DNA of 61,818 nt from Nocardioides luteus (GTDB lineage: Bacteria; Actinomycetota; Actinomycetes; Propionibacteriales; Nocardioidaceae), in the NCBI RefSeq assembly GCF_000960475.2, contig NZ_JZDQ02000036.1:1-61818 (forward strand). Reading direction: 5' to 3'. Both the position numbers and the translations under genes were made by a program. A model generated the notes under the pieces. The model saw only the letters and a program-made list of their open reading frames with translations, was not told the DNA's origin and did no database searches. Shown here piece by piece: positions 41,744-50,241 of the stretch; within the stretch, counting starts at the first letter, position 1, and each line of letters starts with the position of its first letter.

Positions 41744-43024
41744 CTACCTCCGCAGCCGCGCCAGCGCGCGCATCCCGTGGTAGATCACGACCGCCGCGAT
41801 GGTTCCGAGCGCGATGCCGGTGAAGGTGAGGTCGCCGAAGGTCAGGGTGAGGTTGCCGATGCCGATGACCAGCGCGACCGCGGCGGTGAACTGGTTGACC
41901 GGGTCGGCGAAGTCGACCCGGTTGTCGAGCCAGATCCGGATGCCGATCAGGCCGATGAGGCCGTAGAGCGCGACGGTGATCCCGCCGAGCACGCCGGCCG
42001 GGATCGTGTTGAGGAGAGCCCCGAACTTCGGTGACAGGGACAGCAGGATCGCGACCACGCCGGCCACCCAGTAGGCGGCGGTGGAGAAGACCCGCGTCGC
42101 GGTCATGACGCCGATGTTCTCGCCGTACGTCGTGGTCGCCGAGCCGCCGAAGCCACCGGCGATGGTGGTGGCGAGGCCGTCGGCGAAGAGGGCCCGGCCG
42201 GTCTCACGGTTGATGGTGTCGTCACCGGCGAGGTGGGCGACGCTGCGCACGTGGCCGACGTTCTCGGCGACGAGGACGAGCACGACCGGCAGGAACATCG
42301 GCACGACCGACCAGGTCACGTCCGGCGCGGCGAAGTCGGGGAGCCCGAACCAGGCGGCTTTCTCGAAGGCCGAGGTGTCGATCTGGCCCAGGAGCAGCGC
42401 GGCGACGTAGCCGACGACGACGCCGACCAGGATGGAGAGCCGGGCGATCAGGCCGCGGAAGGCGACCGCGACGACGAGGACGGTCGCCAGGGTGATCGCG
42501 GCGACGAGCACCGAGCCGTTGTCGGGCTTGGCCGGGTCACCGCCGACCACGTTGTTGGTGGCCGCGCCGGCCAGGTTGAGGCCGATCAGCGCGACGATGG
42601 CACCGGTCACCACCGGCGGCATCAGCACCTCGATCCACCTGGTGCCGGTGATCATCACGATCACCCCGACCAGCGCCAGCAGCGCACCGGTGACCAGGAT
42701 CCCGAAGAGCGCCGCTCCCATCCCGCCGCCACCCATCGCAGCCCCGATCGGCGCGATGAAGGCGAAGGACGAGCCGAGATAAGAGGGCAGCCGGTTGCGC
42801 GTGATGAGCAGGAACAGCAGCGTGCCGAGGCCGGAGAAGAACAGGGTGGTGGTCGGCGGGAAGCCGGTCAGCAGCGGCACCAGGAACGTGGCGCCGAACA
42901 TGGCGACCACGTGCTGACCGCCGAAGCCGATCGTCCGGGGCCAGCTCAGCCGTTCGCCGGGCTTGACGATCGCGCCCTCACGTACGTTCTTGCCGTCTTC
43001 GTGCAGGTCCCAACCGAATCGCAT
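41744..43024 (-). CDS. uraA: Uracil/xanthine permease (NCS2 family)
   Basis: A 426-residue membrane protein of the nucleobase:cation symporter-2 family with about 14 membrane segments. Characteristic pieces are GGQHVVAMFGATFLVPLLTG, SSFAFIAPIGAAMG and the substrate-site segment VAENVGHV...GSATTTYGENIG with the family Asn/Gly/Glu pattern. The sequence is nearer to UraA/PyrP (uracil) than to xanthine permeases. It is a single-gene unit. No PyrR-binding or purine riboswitch motif was seen upstream. Confidence 0.9.
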   Translation of the reverse strand: MRFGWDLHEDGKNVREGAIVKPGERLSWPRTIGFGGQHVVAMFGATFLVPLLTGFPPTTTLFFSGLGTLLFLLITRNRLPSYLGSSFAFIAPIGAAMGGGGMGAALFGILVTGALLALVGVIVMITGTRWIEVLMPPVVTGAIVALIGLNLAGAATNNVVGGDPAKPDNGSVLVAAITLATVLVVAVAFRGLIARLSILVGVVVGYVAALLLGQIDTSAFEKAAWFGLPDFAAPDVTWSVVPMFLPVVLVLVAENVGHVRSVAHLAGDDTINRETGRALFADGLATTIAGGFGGSATTTYGENIGVMTATRVFSTAAYWVAGVVAILLSLSPKFGALLNTIPAGVLGGITVALYGLIGLIGIRIWLDNRVDFADPVNQFTAAVALVIGIGNLTLTFGDLTFTGIALGTIAAVVIYHGMRALARLRR

Positions 43025-43127
43025 CTCGCACCCTCTTCAGCTCTCGTACGGCTCGATCCGCCGCTCGCCGAACGATAGGGCCGATTCACGCGAGGACGGA
43101 AGCCATATGCTCCGTAGGGTTGGACAC

Positions 43128-43904
43128 ATGACCATCCGCATCGGAGTCCAGATCCAGCCCCAGCACGCCGACTACGCCCAGATCCGCGAGGCCGCACGCC
43201 GCGCGGAGGAGATCGGCGTCGACGTGATCTTCAACTGGGACCACTTCTACCCGCTCTACGGAGAGCCCGACGGCAAGCACTTCGAGGCGTGGACCATGCT
43301 CGCGGCCTGGGCCGAGCAGACCACGCGCGTCGAGATCGGCTGCCTGGTGACCTGCAACTCCTACCGCAACCCCGAGCTGCTCGCCGACATGGCCCGCACC
43401 GTCGACCACATCTCCGAGGGCCGGCTGATCTTCGGGATCGGCTCGGGCTGGTTCGAGCGCGACTACACCGAGTACGGCTACGACTTCGGCACCGCCGGCT
43501 CGCGCCTCGACGCGCTCGGTGAGGCGCTTCCCCGCATCGAGAAGCGCTGGTCCGAGCTCAACCCCGCACCGCTGGGCCGATCGGGCTCGGGGAAGATCCC
43601 GGTCATGATCGGCGGCGGTGGGGAGAAGAAGACCCTGAAGTACGTCGCGAAGCACGCCGACATCTGGCACTCCTTCTCCGACGTGGAGACCCTCGAGCGC
43701 AAGCGCGGCATCCTCGCCGGTCACTGCGAGGCGATCGGCCGCGACGTGACCGAGATCGAGGTCTCGACCGCGGCCGACAGCGCCGAGGCCGCCAAGCCGC
43801 TCTACGACGCCGGTGCCCGGCTGTTCACCTACGGTGTCGGCGGCCCCGACTACGACCTCAAGCCCCTGGAGGACCTGGTCGCCTGGCGCGACTCGGTCGG
43901 CTGA
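43128..43904 (+). CDS. LLM-class F420-dependent oxidoreductase
   Basis: A 258-residue luciferase-like TIM-barrel protein. MTIRIGVQIQPQHADYAQIR and IGVDVIFNWDHFYPLYGEP are typical of an actinobacterial F420-dependent subgroup. VDHISEGRLIFGIGSGW and PVMIGGGGEKKTLK form the later barrel strands. It is short for the superfamily but complete for this subgroup. It is divergent from uraA across ~100 bp, and convergent with the class IV aminotransferase 4 bp away. Substrate unknown. Confidence 0.9.
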   Translation: MTIRIGVQIQPQHADYAQIREAARRAEEIGVDVIFNWDHFYPLYGEPDGKHFEAWTMLAAWAEQTTRVEIGCLVTCNSYRNPELLADMARTVDHISEGRLIFGIGSGWFERDYTEYGYDFGTAGSRLDALGEALPRIEKRWSELNPAPLGRSGSGKIPVMIGGGGEKKTLKYVAKHADIWHSFSDVETLERKRGILAGHCEAIGRDVTEIEVSTAADSAEAAKPLYDAGARLFTYGVGGPDYDLKPLEDLVAWRDSVG

Positions 43905-43907
43905 GGC

Positions 43908-44798
43908 CTAGACGACGACCGTCCCCGAGGTCGCCTGCAGGTCCGCGTACGCCTTGGCGAGCTGCTGGGTCACCGGCCCGCGCTCGATCGGGCGGCCGTC
44001 GAGGGAGACGACCGGGGTGATACCGCCCATCGTGCCGGTGACGAAGGCCTCGTCGGCCGTGTGGGCGTCGGTGAGTGAGAAGTCACCGACGTCCACCGGC
44101 AGGCCGAGGTCGGCGGCGAGCTCCAGGACGGTGGCCCGGGTGATCCCCTCGGGGCACGCCCGGGTCGTCGAGGTGCGCAGCACGCCGTCGCGTACGTGGA
44201 AGAAGTGGGTGGCGTTCGTCTCCGCGATGAAACCCAGGTCATCGAGCATCAGCGCGTCGTCGGCGCCGGCGCTGTTGGCCTCGACCTTGGCCAGGATGGA
44301 GGGGATCAGGTTGTTGTGGTGGATCTTCGGGTCGAGCATGTCGGCGCGAGGACGGCGCTGCGCCGCGGTGATCAGCGTGATCCCGGAGTCGTCGTAGACC
44401 GGCGACTTGAACTCCGCCAGCACGATCAGCGTGGGACCCGACTGGTTGAGCCGCGGATCCATGCCGGAGGTGACCTTCACCCCGCGCGAGAGCGTGAGCC
44501 GGATGTGGACGTCGTCCCGCATCCCGTTGGCCGCCAGGCACTCCCGGATCGCCTGGGTCATGAACTCGTCGGACGGGATGTCGGAGAAGGCCATGGCCCG
44601 TGCCGAACGCCGCAGCCGGAGCAGGTGCTCGGAGAGCTTGAAGATGCGGCCCTGGGTGAGCCGCAGGCCCTCCCAGACCCCGTCGCCACCCTGGGCGAGC
44701 GAGTCGAACGGCGAGATCCGCGCCTCCAGGCGGTGGCTGAGCTCGCCGTTGATCCAGACCTGGAGGTCGTCGTTGCGGGGGTCGTATGTCTGCAGCAT
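43908..44798 (-). CDS. Class IV PLP aminotransferase (IlvE/D-amino-acid type)
   Basis: A 296-residue fold-type IV PLP enzyme. The Lys of DPKIHHNNLIPSILAK is the Schiff-base residue, and FIAETNATHFFHV is the conserved Glu/Asn segment that contacts PLP. TGTMGGITPV is the phosphate-binding loop. The reaction is transamination of branched-chain or D-amino acids, or a specialised substrate. Its start is coupled to the stop of the sulfotransferase gene (TGATG), so they are one operon, and that pairing argues against a simple housekeeping IlvE. Confidence 0.9.
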   Translation of the reverse strand: MLQTYDPRNDDLQVWINGELSHRLEARISPFDSLAQGGDGVWEGLRLTQGRIFKLSEHLLRLRRSARAMAFSDIPSDEFMTQAIRECLAANGMRDDVHIRLTLSRGVKVTSGMDPRLNQSGPTLIVLAEFKSPVYDDSGITLITAAQRRPRADMLDPKIHHNNLIPSILAKVEANSAGADDALMLDDLGFIAETNATHFFHVRDGVLRTSTTRACPEGITRATVLELAADLGLPVDVGDFSLTDAHTADEAFVTGTMGGITPVVSLDGRPIERGPVTQQLAKAYADLQATSGTVVV

Positions 44799-45511
44799 CA
44801 GTCAACTTTCATGACATAGGGGGCGAGACGATCGTAGTAGGGCAGGCAGCGCTCCAGCAGCGGCGCCAGGCGCGAGGGCAGCGGGTCGGCCGCGCCGGGG
44901 GAGGAGGCCGCGAAACCGGTCGACGCCCACACGCCTGAATACCAGTGCGGGGCCCACACCCCGTCGGAGTCGCGCCGGCCCGCCGGCCACGACAGCATCG
45001 CCTCGTCGAACTCGATCCCCAACGCCTCGCACAGTCCGACGAGAGCGGCCCGCGGCGAGGCCAGGATCGAGGCGGCGTCGACCACCGGCCCGCCGAACTC
45101 CTCGAAGAGCGCCACCTGCTGCGGCAGCCCGAGGTCCTCCAGCGTCGGCTCCTCGCGGACCTTCGCGTACGAGGTCAGCACCCGCTCCGGGTCGCGGACC
45201 AGGAACGCGTGCGAGAGCCCGGCGAAGGCGCCGTGGTCCATCTCCGGGAGGAGGTGGTGGGTCATGTGCTTCTGGTACTGCACCGCCGAGCCGACCGGCC
45301 CGGACGTGATCTCCTTGGCCACCACCCGCCAGTCGTTCGGCTGCGAGGCGAGCACGTCGTCGCGCCCCGGATGGTCGAGGCCGGTGGCCGAGAGGTAGGC
45401 GGCGTACAGCGGCTCGTCGACGACCGTGCAGTCGGGCCGGTTCTCGAACGAGCGCATCAGCGCCGTGGAGAGGTTTCTGGGTCCCGACCACATCGCGATG
45501 CGCACCGTCAC
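44798..45511 (-). CDS. Sulfotransferase-family protein
   Basis: A 237-residue protein of the sulfotransferase/P-loop superfamily. MWSGPRNLSTALMRSF is the variant nucleotide-binding loop and the HAFLVRDPERVLTSY segment is the PAPS 3'-phosphate site. It is shorter than typical PAPS sulfotransferases, and this subfamily (often annotated HAD-linked or branched-chain-aminotransferase-linked) has no proven acceptor. Overlap with the aminotransferase gene indicates a joint pathway. The start MTVRIAMW is preferred because the P-loop must be near the N terminus. Confidence 0.87.
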   Translation of the reverse strand: MTVRIAMWSGPRNLSTALMRSFENRPDCTVVDEPLYAAYLSATGLDHPGRDDVLASQPNDWRVVAKEITSGPVGSAVQYQKHMTHHLLPEMDHGAFAGLSHAFLVRDPERVLTSYAKVREEPTLEDLGLPQQVALFEEFGGPVVDAASILASPRAALVGLCEALGIEFDEAMLSWPAGRRDSDGVWAPHWYSGVWASTGFAASSPGAADPLPSRLAPLLERCLPYYDRLAPYVMKVD

Positions 45512-45529
45512 GGCGCCACGCTAGCCGGA

Positions 45530-45934
45530 TCAGGCCGGGTCTGCAGGCTCCAGCGAGATCGAGATCGAGTTGATGCAGAACCGGTCACCGGTCGGGGTGC
45601 CGTAGCCGTCGGGGAAGACGTGGCCGAGGTGGGAGCCGCAGTTGGCGCAGCGGACCTCCACCCGGTCCATCCCGTGCGACTTGTCCTCGACGTACTCGAC
45701 CGTGTCCGAGATCGGCTGGTAGAACGACGGCCAGCCGCAACCGGAGTGGAACTTGGTGTCGGACTCGAAGAGCTTGGCCTTGCAGGCCTTGCACGAGTAG
45801 ACGCCCTTGGTCTCGGTGTCGGTGTATTCACCCGTGAACGCCCGTTCGGTGCCCGCCTGGCGCAGCACCGCGTACTCCTCGGGCGACAGCTCTGCGCGCC
45901 ACTCCTCGTCGGACTTCTCCACGTTGTAACCCAT
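45530..45934 (-). CDS. msrB: Peptide-methionine (R)-S-oxide reductase MsrB
   Basis: A 134-residue MsrB that reduces methionine-R-sulfoxide in proteins. Two zinc CxxC pairs (CKAC and CANC) are present, HSGCGWPSF is the core motif and the catalytic Cys lies in DRFCINS. It is cytoplasmic and uses thioredoxin. The start at 45934 (MGYNVEKSDEEW) is well conserved. It is divergent from a cysteine-dioxygenase-like gene, and the two share a 109-bp promoter region. Confidence 0.96.
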   Translation of the reverse strand: MGYNVEKSDEEWRAELSPEEYAVLRQAGTERAFTGEYTDTETKGVYSCKACKAKLFESDTKFHSGCGWPSFYQPISDTVEYVEDKSHGMDRVEVRCANCGSHLGHVFPDGYGTPTGDRFCINSISISLEPADPA

Positions 45935-45984
45935 GGTTGAAATGGTACGTCTGGGGTGGGAGCGGCCCGCCATTGCCAGAGCCG

Positions 45985-46012
45985 TTGCCAAAGTCGAGCA
46001 AACTACTATACT
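45985..46012 (+). promoter_or_regulatory. Near-consensus promoter for the cysteine-dioxygenase-like gene
   Basis: TTGCCA (45985-45990) and TATACT (46007-46012) are separated by 16 bp, giving a good SigA/HrdB-type promoter. The start codon is 32 bp further on, after GGAGGA. This is one of the clearest promoters in the window. Confidence 0.7.
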
Positions 46013-46043
46013 TAAACGTACGACGCTTCTGGAGGAGGCCACC

Positions 46044-46487
46044 TTGACCGCACTTGCCATGCAGCCCCTGCTGGACGCCATCCGCACCTACGCCGACGAC
46101 GAGGACCTGCTCGCCCGGGTCCAGGTGCCCGTGACCGGGCGCGAGTTCCACCTGCTGCGCCGCGACGACGACGTCGAGGTCTGGATGATCGTCTGGGCCC
46201 CCGGCGCCAGCACCGGGTTCCACGACCACGGCACCGCGACCACCGCCTTCACCGTCCTCCAGGGCAGCCTGGTCGAGCACAACTGGCTCGGGGGACTGCA
46301 GATCGCCGACATCGGCCCCGGCGACGCCCGGGCGCACGCCGCCGGCCACGTCCATGACGTACGCAACGTCGGCTCGCGCCCGGCGATCAGCCTGCACGCG
46401 TACGCGCCGAGGCTGGACGCGATGCACAACTACCGCTTTCTCGGCGACCGGATCACGCTGATCGGCGCCGAGCCCGGACGCGCCTGA
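46044..46487 (+). CDS. Cysteine dioxygenase-like cupin
   Basis: A 147-residue cupin of the thiol dioxygenase (CDO) family, which oxidises cysteine to cysteine sulfinate or a related thiol with Fe(II) and O2. The iron-binding cupin motif is GFHDHGTATTAFTVLQG, with the third His in AAGHVHDV. The TTG start follows GGAGGA with 7 nt spacing and is preferred over upstream codons that overlap the promoter. It is divergent from msrB, so both are probably tied to sulfur amino-acid redox balance. Confidence 0.88.
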   Translation: MTALAMQPLLDAIRTYADDEDLLARVQVPVTGREFHLLRRDDDVEVWMIVWAPGASTGFHDHGTATTAFTVLQGSLVEHNWLGGLQIADIGPGDARAHAAGHVHDVRNVGSRPAISLHAYAPRLDAMHNYRFLGDRITLIGAEPGRA

Positions 46488-46490
46488 TGC

Positions 46491-47786
46491 TCAGAAGCCC
46501 GTGATGCAGTAGGGCAGCGGGCCGCCGTCGGCCATCGCCGCCCAGGCCTCGATCGCCTCGGGCGAGCCGGTGACCCGGCCGGCGGCCGCCAGGGTGCGTA
46601 CGTCGACGCCGCCGAGATACAGGGCGCCGAGGGTGTCGGCGGCCAGCTCCACGGTCGGGGCGGCGTCGGTCGGGGTGACCTCGGCCAGGCCGTCGCGGAC
46701 CGCGATCCGCCAGGCGCCGGCAGCGTGCCCGAGCGGGTCGTCCACGCCGAGGACGATCTCGCCGGCGGCGTACCAGGGTCGGGCCTGCAGGGCGGCCGGC
46801 ACGTCGAGCACGCGCATCCACAGCATGTCGTCGAGCTCGGCGCTCTTGACCGCGAACGGCTCGGCGAGCGCCCAGTAGAGCGGGTCCTGGACCGGTGCCC
46901 GGCGCCAGGCGACGCGCTCGACGAGGTCGATGTCGGCGAGGAACCGCCACAGCCGCAGGTAGGCCGCCGGGGTGAGCGCCACCAGGTCGACGACCCGCGC
47001 CATCCGCAGCCCGGAGTCGTTGCGCTCGTCGGCGGTCTTGTAGATGGCGTAACCGTCAGGCGTGCCGGAGGCGTCCAGGTGCAGCACGGCGCGCTGCTTC
47101 GACTCGCCCTTCGAGTCGCCGTCGAAGTCGTAGGCGCTGGAGAGCCACGGCTCGTAGAACTGTGGCCGGGTGACCGAGCCGCGGGTGCGCTCCTGGAACG
47201 TCGCGTAGATCTCGGCGACCGTCTTCCAGGCGTCGGCAGGCTCGATCAGCGTCACCGAACCGTCGTCGGCGGGCACCTCGGGGCGGTAGCGGAACTTCGC
47301 GGTCACATCCACCTCGATGTGGCGCAGGTGGGTGGCGGTGCCGAACCCGAAGCGCCCGTAGATCGAGCCCTCGGAGACCGTCAGCGCCGCCAGCGGCACC
47401 CCCGAGGCGACCGCGTCGGCGAGGGAGACCGTCATCAGCTTGCGCAGCAGCCCCTGGCGCCGGTGGGTGGGAGAGACGGTCACGTCGCTGATCAGCAGCG
47501 CCGGCAGACTGGCGCCGCCGCTGACGTTGATCGGCGAGGTCCACGAGGAGAAGGTCGCGACCGGGATGGTGGCCGAGGAGAACTCCGTGCTCTCCGTCCA
47601 CGCGCCCAGCAGCGTCACCGAGTCGTTGCGGGTGTGGTCGCGCCAGACCTGGATCCCGTCGTCGTTGCCGCGGGACTGGTGGAAGCCACGTCGCGTCGCT
47701 TCGTACCACCCCTTCAGCAGGGCCTCGTCCCCGTCGAACGGGTCGAGGCTGCGGAAGACGAGACCGGGGTGCTCGAGCGCGCTCAT
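46491..47786 (-). CDS. Eis-like GNAT acetyltransferase with SCP2-like C terminus
   Basis: A 431-residue protein of the Eis (enhanced intracellular survival) family. The N-terminal GNAT domain has the acetyl-CoA loop VSPTHRRQGLLRKLM. A second GNAT-like domain and a C-terminal sterol-carrier-protein-2-like domain (ALQARPWYAAGEIVLGVDD...) follow. Eis enzymes acetylate several amines, including aminoglycosides. The C-terminal F of CITGF provides the carboxylate used in catalysis, as in Eis proteins ending with Phe. Start at MSALEHPGLVF; upstream codons to 48002 are not conserved. Confidence 0.9.
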   Translation of the reverse strand: MSALEHPGLVFRSLDPFDGDEALLKGWYEATRRGFHQSRGNDDGIQVWRDHTRNDSVTLLGAWTESTEFSSATIPVATFSSWTSPINVSGGASLPALLISDVTVSPTHRRQGLLRKLMTVSLADAVASGVPLAALTVSEGSIYGRFGFGTATHLRHIEVDVTAKFRYRPEVPADDGSVTLIEPADAWKTVAEIYATFQERTRGSVTRPQFYEPWLSSAYDFDGDSKGESKQRAVLHLDASGTPDGYAIYKTADERNDSGLRMARVVDLVALTPAAYLRLWRFLADIDLVERVAWRRAPVQDPLYWALAEPFAVKSAELDDMLWMRVLDVPAALQARPWYAAGEIVLGVDDPLGHAAGAWRIAVRDGLAEVTPTDAAPTVELAADTLGALYLGGVDVRTLAAAGRVTGSPEAIEAWAAMADGGPLPYCITGF

Positions 47787-47826
47787 GATCAGAACGTACG
47801 CCGCCGAGCACCCCGATCTCGACCGG

Positions 47827-48753
47827 TTATTCCTCCGTCGGCCCGTCGGCCGGCACCGGCCCGGCGACCGACCCGGCCACCGGCCCGGCCGCCTGCTTCC
47901 GGCGTCGGTTGAGGAGCCAGAAGGGCACGAGGACGAGCAGGACGACCGGCGCCCACGGGATGACGGCGCCGAGGGCGACCGCGAGGACGCGGGCCGAGGC
48001 ACCCAGGGCCTCCCAGCCGGCGCTCAGCCCGGACAGGAAACCGGCGTCGTCGTCGGAGCCACCGGGACCGGCCCGGTCGATGTCGACGGTGATGGTCGAC
48101 AACGAGGTCTGGTCCTCGAGGGCGGCCTGCTGGGCGAGCAGCGAGTTGAGGTCCGCCTCCCGCCGGGCGAGCTCCGACTCGATCGAGATGACGTCGCCGA
48201 TCCGCTCGGCACGGGAGAGGAGCGTACGGATCCTCTCGATGCTCGTCCGGGCGTTCTTCACCCGCACCTCGGTGTCGACGACCTCGGTGGTGACGTCGGT
48301 GGAGGTGGTGTTGGAGTCGACGAGGGTGGCGGTCTCCTCCAGGTCGGCCATCGCCTCGTCGAAGGACTTCGACGGGATCCGCAGGACCATCCGGGCATGG
48401 CGTGGGCCGTCGTCGTCGCTGTCGCTGGTCTCCTGCTCGGTGACCTGGCCGGCATACCTGTCGGAGACGTGCTGCACCTGCGTACGTGTCTTTCCGACGT
48501 CCTTCGCGCTGAGCGCGACCGAGCCGGTGGAGATGACCGACGCCTTCATCACGGCCTGTTTCGGTGCCGCCGCGTCGGGCTCCGCCACCTCCGGGGCCGC
48601 CTTCCCAGCCGACGTGTCGGAGAGCGACGTGGCCGATCCGGAGTCGGCGGAGGACTCGTCGGCTCCGCTCGACCCGCCGCAGGCGCCGAGGGCGAAGATG
48701 CTGACAATCACAAGGGCCGCACCCGAGATAGGCCTGACCTTTGCTGTTTTCAT
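47827..48753 (-). CDS. DUF4349 lipoprotein
   Basis: A 308-residue surface lipoprotein of the DUF4349 family. A signal peptide ends in the lipobox LGACGG, followed by a Ser/Asp-rich linker. The central domain (about 70-215) ends with a long coiled coil around RTSIERIRTLLSRAERIGDV and ELARREADLNSLLAQQAALE. A C-terminal transmembrane helix (about 245-285) and RRRK cytoplasmic stop follow. DUF4349 proteins are envelope proteins of unknown function. It is a single-gene unit. Confidence 0.88.
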   Translation of the reverse strand: MKTAKVRPISGAALVIVSIFALGACGGSSGADESSADSGSATSLSDTSAGKAAPEVAEPDAAAPKQAVMKASVISTGSVALSAKDVGKTRTQVQHVSDRYAGQVTEQETSDSDDDGPRHARMVLRIPSKSFDEAMADLEETATLVDSNTTSTDVTTEVVDTEVRVKNARTSIERIRTLLSRAERIGDVISIESELARREADLNSLLAQQAALEDQTSLSTITVDIDRAGPGGSDDDAGFLSGLSAGWEALGASARVLAVALGAVIPWAPVVLLVLVPFWLLNRRRKQAAGPVAGSVAGPVPADGPTEE

Positions 48754-48834
48754 GCCCTCAGTACGCCCGGGGGCATGAAAACGGTGCGGCAGACGGCTAG
48801 TTCCTTCGGGCCATCTCTTCAGGCCGTCTCCGGA

Positions 48835-50100
48835 TCAGCTCGTCGCCGCAGCGGCGACCAGAGCGACGGCCTGCGCCACGATGTCGGCCCGCATGCCGGG
48901 CAGCGGTTCGCCGGTGGCGTCCCCGTCGAGGACGGGAACGTGGATGTGACCCTGCTTGGTGCCGGCCTCGAGCGCGTCGCGGAGGGCGGTGGTGCGGTAG
49001 GCCGACTCGTTGGACAGGTAGTCACCGCCGCCACCGGCGACCGCTGTGGAGCCCGGCGTCGGATCCTCGCGGGTGACCGGCGAGGTCGACCCGGCCGGGA
49101 TCTCGGTGACGACCCGGTTGATGTTCACCGGGAAGGTGCCGGGCACGGCCGCCTTCATCGCCTCGACCGGCAGCGTGGTCCGCGTCCACTGCGGCTGCGG
49201 GTCGGCGTGAGGAACGTCCTCGGGGATCGGGATGGTCTCGTTGACGCTGACCCGGTCGTTGTCGGGGAAGGTGCCGCGATGGGCACCGTTCCAGACCTCG
49301 AGGTCGAAGCGGCCCGCGCGGCCCTGGCTGATGGTGATGGCCGTGTCCACGTCACGCCTGCCGGGGACCAGGTGCGGCAGGAAGGCGCGCTCGACGATGC
49401 CCTGGGCGAACGGTTCCCACAGCACCGGGAACACCACGGTCTGGATCTCGACGGGACCCTTCGCCGTCTGTACGACGCGCCCGTCCATCGCCAGGGCCGT
49501 CGCCCCGGACGGGTTCGACTGGCGGATGTTGCGATCGAGGGTGAACGGGTCGAAGCCGGAGGCCAGCACCTGCCGTGACCGGCCGGCCTCACCGCCCGCG
49601 AAGGCGGTTGACTCGATCCCGCGTGAGCTCCGGTCGAAGGCTGCCAGCACCTTCGCCCGGGCGTCCTCGGACCAGGTCGGGAATCCCGGGGCCACGCGGG
49701 CGATCTCCAGCTCGCCCGCCAGTCGGGCCCAGTAGAGCGGCCGGTCGTCACTCCGTGGCAGGTCGCCGCCGGCGTCGCCGCGACCCTGCACCCGGTCGAC
49801 CGCGCGCTGCCACAGCGCCTGGCCGGCGAGCCGTGCCGCAGCGGTGGCGGCCCTGCTGTCGCGCGCCGCGCACAGGGTCGTCCGCAGCGCACCGGCGACG
49901 TCGTCGAACCCGGAGCGGGTCAGGATGTCGGTCACGACCGGGTCGGCGAGCCGGGAGTGCTCCACCCGCGTGTCGGGCGAGGCGACGGTCCCGCAGGCCG
50001 GGCCGGCGCTCGCGGTCGCGGGCGCGCCGGTGAGGCCGAGGGTGAGGGTGGCGGCCAGAGCCGCCGTGGCGGCGGTCAGTGCCGTGGTTCGAGTCGACAT
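48835..50100 (-). CDS. Secreted pyroglutamyl-peptidase-like protein (C15 family, Cys to Ser)
   Basis: A 421-residue exported protein. A Sec-type signal peptide (MSTRTTALTAATAALAATLT) ends at about ATASA. A long N-terminal extension (30-195) precedes a domain like pyroglutamyl peptidase I: VLASGFDPFTLDRNIRQSNP is its first motif and GHIHVPVL carries the catalytic-His strand. The catalytic Cys segment of the family (YxCN) reads DYLSNES, so Ser363 replaces the Cys. It could be a serine hydrolase variant or an inactive, binding-only form. It stands alone between DUF4349 and the NHEJ polymerase gene. Confidence 0.8.
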   Translation of the reverse strand: MSTRTTALTAATAALAATLTLGLTGAPATASAGPACGTVASPDTRVEHSRLADPVVTDILTRSGFDDVAGALRTTLCAARDSRAATAAARLAGQALWQRAVDRVQGRGDAGGDLPRSDDRPLYWARLAGELEIARVAPGFPTWSEDARAKVLAAFDRSSRGIESTAFAGGEAGRSRQVLASGFDPFTLDRNIRQSNPSGATALAMDGRVVQTAKGPVEIQTVVFPVLWEPFAQGIVERAFLPHLVPGRRDVDTAITISQGRAGRFDLEVWNGAHRGTFPDNDRVSVNETIPIPEDVPHADPQPQWTRTTLPVEAMKAAVPGTFPVNINRVVTEIPAGSTSPVTREDPTPGSTAVAGGGGDYLSNESAYRTTALRDALEAGTKQGHIHVPVLDGDATGEPLPGMRADIVAQAVALVAAAATS

Positions 50101-50241
50101 GTGGGGGTCCTCCGAGATCGTGGCGAGCGCCGAACGTTGCAGGGGATCATGCCGGTCCCGAGACGTACTGGCCAGCGAGTTGCGGAACTCGTCCGGGCGA
50201 TTTCGGTAGGGGAGGGGCCTGGGGCGGGCTAGGTTGGCGCC

